Made by a program: the position numbers and the translations under genes
Notes under the pieces: generated by a model
The model's database searches: none
What the model was told of the DNA's origin: nothing
Seen by the model: the letters and a program-made list of their open reading frames with translations, nothing else
Assembly (NCBI GenBank): GCA_022495995.1
Contig: JAFEMH010000925.1
Span: 496,001-560,000, forward strand
DNA from: Adenophora triphylla var. japonica
Lineage: Eukaryota; Streptophyta; Magnoliopsida; Asterales; Campanulaceae
DNA: 64,000 bases
Reading direction: 5' to 3'
In this document: positions 58,035 through 64,000 of the stretch, in pieces
Numbering within the stretch: the first letter of the stretch is position 1
Layout of the letters: every line of letters starts with the position of its first letter

Positions 58035-59725
58035 TGTTATGCCCTAGGCCGATGATAATCATGACTAATCAATGTCGTTATGTAATCGTCTTTATCATTA
58101 TAATAGAGAAAGTTTATTTGGTTCATTATATGTTTACATGTTTATTATATTGAACTGCGCCCCTAGTTATTGAGAATAGCTAGTATAAGTTGGTAATGGA
58201 TAATCATGGAGATGATTATATGCATGTGATGCATATTACACTTATGAATACTTGCTAGAGAAAAAGTATTGGGCATGACCTACCGATGAGATTTATGACA
58301 TGGTCAATAGTCATATGTGTCATGATTAAATCCCATGATAATAGTGTCATTGAATCCTTTGTACCTGAGATTATCATCGTCTTCCACATGATGAACGTCG
58401 TGTTTGATATAGTCTAACACTATCTTTAATAGGATAGCAATAAGGGCTATGTTGGCACGATTGGATTCATATAGGGAAGAATGATAAGTCAAGATGGGAT
58501 TTTTCCCTCTCTGTGTGAGAGAGATGTTTGCTTGGGCCCCTCTATGAATAATGTTGATGAAATGTATGGCCATACTCAAGAGATTTGATAGAGATCAAAT
58601 GCACTTGGATTATCAACATATTCGGAATCGAGAAAGCATTGAACGGTATGAGTTGACATGGACCATGACTCATGTTCAATTGGACATCGTGGACAAAGGG
58701 ATTGTGACATTTGATCTATCGGAAAAATCAAGCTTTAATGTTATATTAATTGGGTGGATATAATGGTTTGCTAGAAACCACTTATATCTTGTGAGGTCAA
58801 TGTTTCGACTCACTACCAATATAAATATAATTCCTATTTGGGTCACACACAAAGAGCAAATTTGATTCTGGCTGAAAATTGGAAATTGGAAATCTGGCAT
58901 GGTTTGTAGCGCGACATAGTTTGCCATTGGCTCGACTCACCGCGCGACACACTTTGCCTGGCACGACTCGTGACCACGAGCACGACTCGTGATCACGACT
59001 CGTGATAAAAGGGACGACTCGTGACAAGAATCTGCACGAGTGATTTTTTCATCACGAATCGTGGTACGACTTAATTTAGGCTTGGGCACGACTCGTGCTC
59101 TTGGGCACGACTCGTGCCAGCGTCCTGGTCTTGTCCGTACGCGGTTTCCTTGGTGGAAAAGGTTTTGATTTGACAAGGATTCCTACCCTAATTGTTAGGG
59201 GATTTACATATGATATAAATACAATCTTTTTGGGCAGCCAAAACACATGTTATTTTAGGGTTTATGAAACACTAAAATAGAGATCTAGATTATGAATCAA
59301 AGATCAAAAACACTCCAAGTAATTCCATATTATTAGCCATTGATTATTGAAAAGTGTTTCAATAATTGGAAGGATCATCTAGCAATCCAACAAGAAGCGT
59401 TCTTGGTTCGTTCGCGTATGGATCACCATTAGAGGGAGGTTACTTTATCTCCTAAAGCTTGAAAACCTCCATTGTTGATTCATCACCAAGGTAAAACAAG
59501 GAAGAAGAAGATCCAACTTTCATCAACGGTTCAAAGATAAGAAGATTGTTCATCGATTCAAATAAGATTTGAATCAAAGATCCGTTTTGAAAGATCAACA
59601 TAAAAATTAAGGTATGTAAATTCTATTTCATGGTTTTAACTATTCATGTTAGACGGATTAAAGGGATAGGGTTTTGCTTGTTATTTCTAAGTCTTCCGCT
59701 GCGTTTGTAACCCCAAAGCCCAACA
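58035..59725 (+). mobile_element. LTR-like block, possible solo LTR
   Basis: Begins TGTTATGCCC and ends GCCCAACA, giving inverted TGTT/AACA ends over 1,691 bp. TATAAAT is at about 59214 with a palindrome cluster about 100 bp upstream, an LTR-like architecture. CTTCCGCTGCG near the end recalls copia LTR ends. No 5-bp duplication (GTTGA versus GCAAG), primer site or polypurine tract was found, so the call is tentative. Confidence 0.4.
58962..59116 (+). promoter_or_regulatory. Cluster of CACGACTCGTG near-palindromes
   Basis: Seven copies of CACGACTCGTG or one-base variants start at 58962, 58982, 58995, 59014, 59054, 59088 and 59106. They lie upstream of the presumed TATA box at about 59214 within the LTR-like block. 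Confidence 0.7.
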
Positions 59726-59731
59726 GCAAGA

Positions 59732-60199
59732 TGTGACGACAAGAGATTTAACGAGGAAAGTCCTTGAACAACTTGTTAGCCGGCACAAAACCTCAGAACA
59801 ATGGAATATTATTAGTTTTGTGATGGTAGAGAGAAAATGTAAGTACAAAGCGTGTTGCTAACTGAGTATGTGAGTGTGTGTATACATGTGTTTTCTTGTT
59901 TAAATATATATAAAAATAACGGTAGTAAAAAGATAAATGTAATCCCTTCTTTTGTACCATGAATTTCGCAAGTTGTTGATGACCAAGATATTCGTTGTGA
60001 TTTAGCAAGTGAACGTTTGTAGATGAACTTTTTTGACTTGTTCTATAACGTTGGCGAAATCTTGGAAACGGTCCCTATAATGTCGCCTTTCAGTAAATAT
60101 GGCCAGTGTGTAGAGTCCATCAAGTTGTGTCGCTAAGTTGTTATCACAAGATGAGATGTTAAGATGTAACATGTTACTGTAGGTTTTTTACCTCGAACA
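59732..60199 (-). mobile_element. Possible 3' LTR of element D
   Basis: In minus-strand sense it starts TGTTCGAGG after AATTTAGGGGCAAT (a polypurine-like run) and ends GTCGTCACA, 468 bp. AT-rich TTATATATATTTAAA lies at about 59905-59920. It is in the right place and orientation for element D, whose pol is on the minus strand, but no partner LTR is visible. Confidence 0.4.
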
Positions 60200-60554
60200 A
60201 TTGCCCCTAAATTTTTGGGATATCCAAATGTGTAAATTTGAATTTCAAAAATTCTATCTCTAACCGCCTGATTTCTAAATTTGGAAGGCGAAATGTTCTG
60301 CTTGTTTCACGAATTGTTAAGGCTTAAATTGAGGTAGGGATTAGCACATAATCCGTAAATAAGGATGTTGGAAGATAATTCTTCTATATGTAAGGGATGA
60401 TAACTTGATTTTGTTGATATATGTTGGAGACTCCTTCGAAGAACTTCGGTTTGCTGAAATATTTTGAGGGAAGAGATGTCATTTGGTAAGTTCCTTTTGA
60501 CGTTAGATCTGGGCTTCTCACCAATGTCAGGATGTTTACTTTTGTTTTTCGCAG

Positions 60555-61230
60555 CCGTCTGTTCAAAGCCTAGGTTTGCAGCGAAGGCCCTAGTTGCCAA
60601 GTATAAGGGAAAGGCGAAGGATGCACTTCCAGTATCTAGATTGGAATTTGGAAATACATCAGGAGTAAAGAGGAAAAGACAAGGGAGAAGGGATGTAGAA
60701 GAAGCTACACCCAACGAGGATGTGCTAGAAACTAAGGTAGAATATATATTTCTTCTTCGATTTTTGAACTCGTATTTTGTTTTGATAAAAACATTTTGAC
60801 TCAGGAAATAACTGCGGTTAAGATGATGGTTAACGAGATCAAGTGGTGGAAAGATAAAGTTGTCACTTTGACCATGGAGAAAAAGGAATACAAGGCATAC
60901 CTCAAAGTAGCTTTTGACATGTTGGAAGCGAAGGAGGAAGAGATGGAAGAAGTTAGAAAGAAACATGTTAAAGAGATGGAAAACCTTCGCGATGAACTAG
61001 TGGCTGAAGTTGCTAAATCCGTCTTTGATGCTAGAATCGAGATGATCAGAGAATATCAAGCTGGTCAACACTCAGCTTGGAACTTGGAGGAGGAATATGC
61101 TGCTTTAAAAAGGATTGTTCGTGAAAGGCCTTGTGAGGTGAATTCTAGAAATGTGGATAGGTTGGAGCAGGTTGGTGAAACTCAGGAAGGAGGGAGAATG
61201 GACAAAGGCAAAGTTGTTGCTTTTGATTGA
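60555..61230 (+). pseudogene. Fragment of the antisense gene of element D (coiled coil)
   Basis: Two exons: 60555-60736, preceded by acceptor TTTTTCGCAG, and 60805-61230, between donor AAG|GTAGAA and acceptor TGACTCAG. The first is basic (VKRKRQGRR); the second is a Glu/Lys-rich coiled coil with MLEAKEEEMEEVRKKHVKEM and a stop at 61230. It resembles the C-terminal half of PF04195-type proteins and lies antisense to the pol fragment at 61905-62613, the same arrangement as in element C. The N-terminal domain is absent or upstream and unrecognisable. Confidence 0.5.
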
Positions 61231-61904
61231 AGGGTTTTTTCTTTTCTTTTTAGAACGTGGGATGTCACATATGTCCACTTGGAACATTCTGATGATGTTA
61301 CTTCATGTTTAGAAATAATTTGCCAATAAATGGAAAAGACGTTTCAGCTTTTTGTTCTGATGTCCATTTGGTAACATGTTAATGTTACAACCAGTGATTT
61401 TAACTTAGGTTTATAATCTTAACTAAGGGCAAGAAGGTAATCAATATGTACTTGACACATTGGCCCACCTACACCTTAGCTAAAACATGAAAAACGTGCG
61501 CTCAGGCGAAGGTGTAAATAACCATGACAGCTTGAGAAAGGTGTAAGACGTTTGAACATGTATAGAAGGAGTGTACCTTTTTTCCTTGATGACAAGTATA
61601 GAATAGGCTTAAATTTATCCCAATAAGTTGCGATTTAAAGATGTGTTGTGTAAAGATTTACCAGTTTTTGATATGTTGAACAGCTTGACATATCTTTTGT
61701 TTGGTCGACCTGGGTTCGTGTAGGTTGCTAGTATCATTTCATCTTGCAAAACAGAAACTGGTTAGGGTGGGTGTTCGCTTGGATAACACCCCTCTGATGC
61801 TTAAGTCAGTAAATGGTTGAAATATATAAATTATATTGAAAGAACAACATAAAGAAAAATGAATCATACATGATCTCTGGAACGGAAGTTGATAAGTTCA
61901 TAAC
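61231..61904 (+). other. Spacer of element D
   Basis: AT-rich sequence between the ends of the antisense gene and pol. No repeat or gene is recognised. Confidence 0.5.
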
Positions 61905-62613
61905 TTACATGAAGTACAACTTGAGGTGGACAGCATTCCAATTCCTCGGAATTCTCAAGCCATCTAAGGTTGACAGGCTGTAGGCTCCTTTTCCAGCCTC
62001 CGCATCAATTAGGTAAGGTCCTTCACACTTGGCTGCAAATTTGCCTGCATTTGGTTCCTTTGTGTTCTGAAAAACATTTCTTAGGACCATGTCCCCAACT
62101 TGAAACCTTCTAATGCGAACATTTTTGTTGTACGATTTGGCTATCCTCTGCTGGTAGGCAGCCATCCTGACTCTGACCATATCTTTGAGCTCATCAATAG
62201 TGTCTAAATCATTTGTGAGGATAAGTTGGTTATCTTCTGGGTTGCTAAACCATATCTGGCTGTGGGGACTGAGAATTCTACAGGGAGAACAACTTCAGTA
62301 CCGAACACCAAGGAATATGGCATTTTCCCGATTGCTCCTTTTGGAGTGGTTCTGTCAGCCTAAAGTACCAGGGGTAGCTCTTCAGCCCATCTTCCTTTCT
62401 TTTGATCAAGTCTTTTTTCAGGTTGTTAACTATCAATTTGTTGCTGGATTCGGCTTCGATCCATTTCGAGAAGTAATCTGTCATGGCTAACATGAACACT
62501 TTGCCCCCGGGTGCCCTGGGTAGTTTGCCCACTATATCCATCCCCCATTGCATGAAGGGCCAAGGTGACAAGATGGGATGTTGTGGTTCAGCAGGTTGAT
62601 GTAGTATGTTCAT
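61905..62613 (-). pseudogene. Integrase fragments of element D
   Basis: Two pieces on the minus strand. 62613-62278 holds the start of the integrase core ([31 protein letters not shown], with the first catalytic Asp). 62180-61905 holds the C-terminal domain (RIRRFQVGDMVLR, KCEGPYLI). The middle, including the second Asp and the Glu, is deleted or scrambled. The motifs are of Tat-lineage Ty3/gypsy type. Confidence 0.8.
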
Positions 62614-62967
62614 GTTAGCCGTATAACCGTCAAACCATAACCAGTTTAGCCGGTTATCCGGTTCGATTTCGGTTGAGGGATTTCGAGGTTTATAACCAGC
62701 AGTTTTAACTAGCTAACCGCCGGTTTTACTAACCAGCCACCTCTAGGTTTTCGAATTGATTAATTTATAAGTTATTCTTTTTACTTAATTAGTTATTATT
62801 GATTTCTAAGATATTATTGATTAAATTAGTATTTTGTTAGTTTAGCTAGGTATTTCGTTAGTTAAGTTATTTTTTTCGTTATTTCAGTTATGTCTTTTGT
62901 TAGTTCAGTTAGCATTTTTGTTAAATTTGTGTTTTAAATTTGATCTATTTTGTCTATTGTGTTACAG
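62614..62967 (+). other. Junction sequence before the last PMD gene
   Basis: CCGGTTAT / TAACCAG-type imperfect repeats at about 62630-62750 are followed by TTAGTTA-rich tandem sequence (62760-62930). It may be a transposon end and 5' leader of the next gene, but no boundary can be set. Confidence 0.4.
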
Positions 62968-63935
62968 ATGAATGTAGAACATCAACATGGAGAGCTTCTT
63001 GAGCCGTTTATCAATCCGGGTCCTTTGCAATGAGATGTTTTGAGATTACAGGATAAGCATCAAACTGAATACATCTGGGCCAAAAAACATGTTGAGAAGT
63101 TATCTTTTCGTCGTGGTTTGACTCCGTTGGAAGTGTTGGACGTGAGGATCCAGAAGAGACTAGTAGTAGCAGGATTTTACGGGGTTTACAAGTTGGGGAA
63201 ATCACGTATGATTGAGGTTTGCTTACAGCGTTGGTTGAGCGATGGCGTCAGGAAACCCTTAGTTTTCACTTTCCTATTGGTGAGATGACCGTTAGTTTAG
63301 AGGATATGGGTATGTTATCAGGGTTACCGATTGATGGACTTCCTGTTACTGGTTCTGACACCACAAGGCTGCTTCAGGGTTGGTGTGACTTATGTGAGGA
63401 GTTATTAGATGTTAGATCACTGGAGAGTGAGATAGAAGCAGGGTTGTTGAAGCTTAAGTGGCTTCTAAGTCAGTTTCCCCATTTTGGTCGGCTTCCAGAA
63501 GATGCGACACAGGATTTGGTCATTAGGTATAAACGTGCGTACATATTGGCAGCCCTCAGGTCGATTGTGATGCCTGATCGCACTAGTAATAAGGTGAAGT
63601 TGATCTATCTCCCATTTCTTAGAGATATCGAGATGATACATGATTATAGTTGGGATAGTACTGCTTTGGCCTTTCTTTATCGAGAAATATGTACTGCGAC
63701 TTTGCCCGACACCAGTAACTGTAGTGGATTTCTCTATATTTTGCAGGTATGATAATTATATTTTTCGATATATGTTTGGTTTTATGTATGTTTTTAAATT
63801 ATATTGTATTTATGTGGTTTGTTTATAATACAAACAGTTTTGGGCATGGGAGAGCTTGTTGCCCACACAACCAATAGTGGTTAGGGGAGATCAGGATGTG
63901 CAACCAAACTTACCCGACATTCCATTGGGGTGTAG
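62968..63935 (+). pseudogene. Plant mobile domain gene, truncated by the window
   Basis: The ATG at 62968 directly follows an acceptor-like TTACAG, as in the MULE-borne PMD gene. The translation shows YIWAKKHVEKL, then (after a one-base shift near 63215) LSFHFPIGEMTVSLED and GMLSGLPIDG, ending at LQ|GTATGA. The next exon (about 63836-63935) begins FWAWESLL and stops at donor AG|GTAAAC. A TGA near 63030 and the frameshift indicate a pseudogene. It is closely similar in layout to the PMD gene of the MULE (45836-48216); its own transposon context is not visible. Confidence 0.75.
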
Positions 63936-64000
63936 GTAAACTACAACCACTCTGATTTGTGTAAATTCTATTGTATTTACCTGATTTGCTTAAATTATAT

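Noticed and set aside
57667..58062. 131-codon minus-strand frame
   Set aside because: AT-rich, no recognisable motif, runs across the proposed LTR-like boundary; chance is sufficient.
58035..59725. Solo LTR with target duplication
   Set aside because: Kept only as a tentative LTR-like block because the flanking 5-mers do not match.

Overview
This is nuclear DNA of a flowering plant, most likely a eudicot. It is AT-rich, most of its length is nested transposable elements, and its one clearly intact single-copy gene encodes an OVATE family protein (55914-56675). Products were assigned by reading translations and recalling protein families. No search was run.

Layout, left to right. (1) 1-13787 is Ty3/gypsy element A, a Tat-type element with dual RNase H. 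Only the end of its 5' LTR is in the window; its 3' LTR (11269-13787) is interrupted by a complete 749-bp Cassandra TRIM that carries 5S-rRNA-derived sequence. (2) Element C, another Tat-type element, is the host of both A and B. Its integrase end is at 13788-14360, its antisense gene at 15605-18592, and its 3' LTR at 37930-38694. (3) Element B (18742-37238, target duplication CTAGC) lies inside C. (4) 38893-49038 is a roughly 10-kb Mutator-like element (MULE) with a 10-bp target duplication. It carries a broken transposase, a gene resembling homologous-recombination OB-fold proteins, and a plant mobile domain (PMD) gene. A foldback Pack-MULE holding a BZR1-type fragment of a beta-amylase-like gene sits in its left terminal repeat. 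(5) 49504-52262 is a copia element reduced to gag and protease, inserted beside a second MULE-like element (52276-54541). (6) 55111-56675 holds two Stowaway-type MITEs, a (TA)n tract and the OVATE gene. (7) 58035-64000 holds an LTR-like block, remnants of a fourth Tat-type element (D, minus strand) and the start of another PMD gene.

How the parts work together. Every Tat-type element here carries genes antisense to gag-pol, between pol and the 3' LTR. In A and B the same two genes recur: aORF1, resembling DUF7745, and aORF2, an intron-containing PMD protein. In C and D the antisense gene instead resembles the PF04195 'putative gypsy type transposon' family with a coiled-coil tail. Introns of a gene antisense to the genomic RNA cannot be spliced out during retrotransposition, which fits their survival.

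The most striking observation is regulatory. In both A and B a short palindromic motif (core CCGYACGG with a TC-TT-GC tail) occurs in pairs about 29-33 bp apart, just upstream of three promoters: the LTR promoter, the aORF1 promoter and the aORF2 promoter. Each element has its own version of the motif. The MULE shows a parallel: CCGGCA...TGCCGG palindromes lie in its terminal repeats and upstream of its captured OB-fold gene. This suggests element-specific regulons in which one factor, possibly an antisense-gene product, sets both mobilisation and accessory-gene expression. The motif layout is seen in the sequence; the regulon is inference.

Nearly all transposon genes here carry stops or frameshifts, so these copies are decayed, but the element boundaries are mostly crisp.
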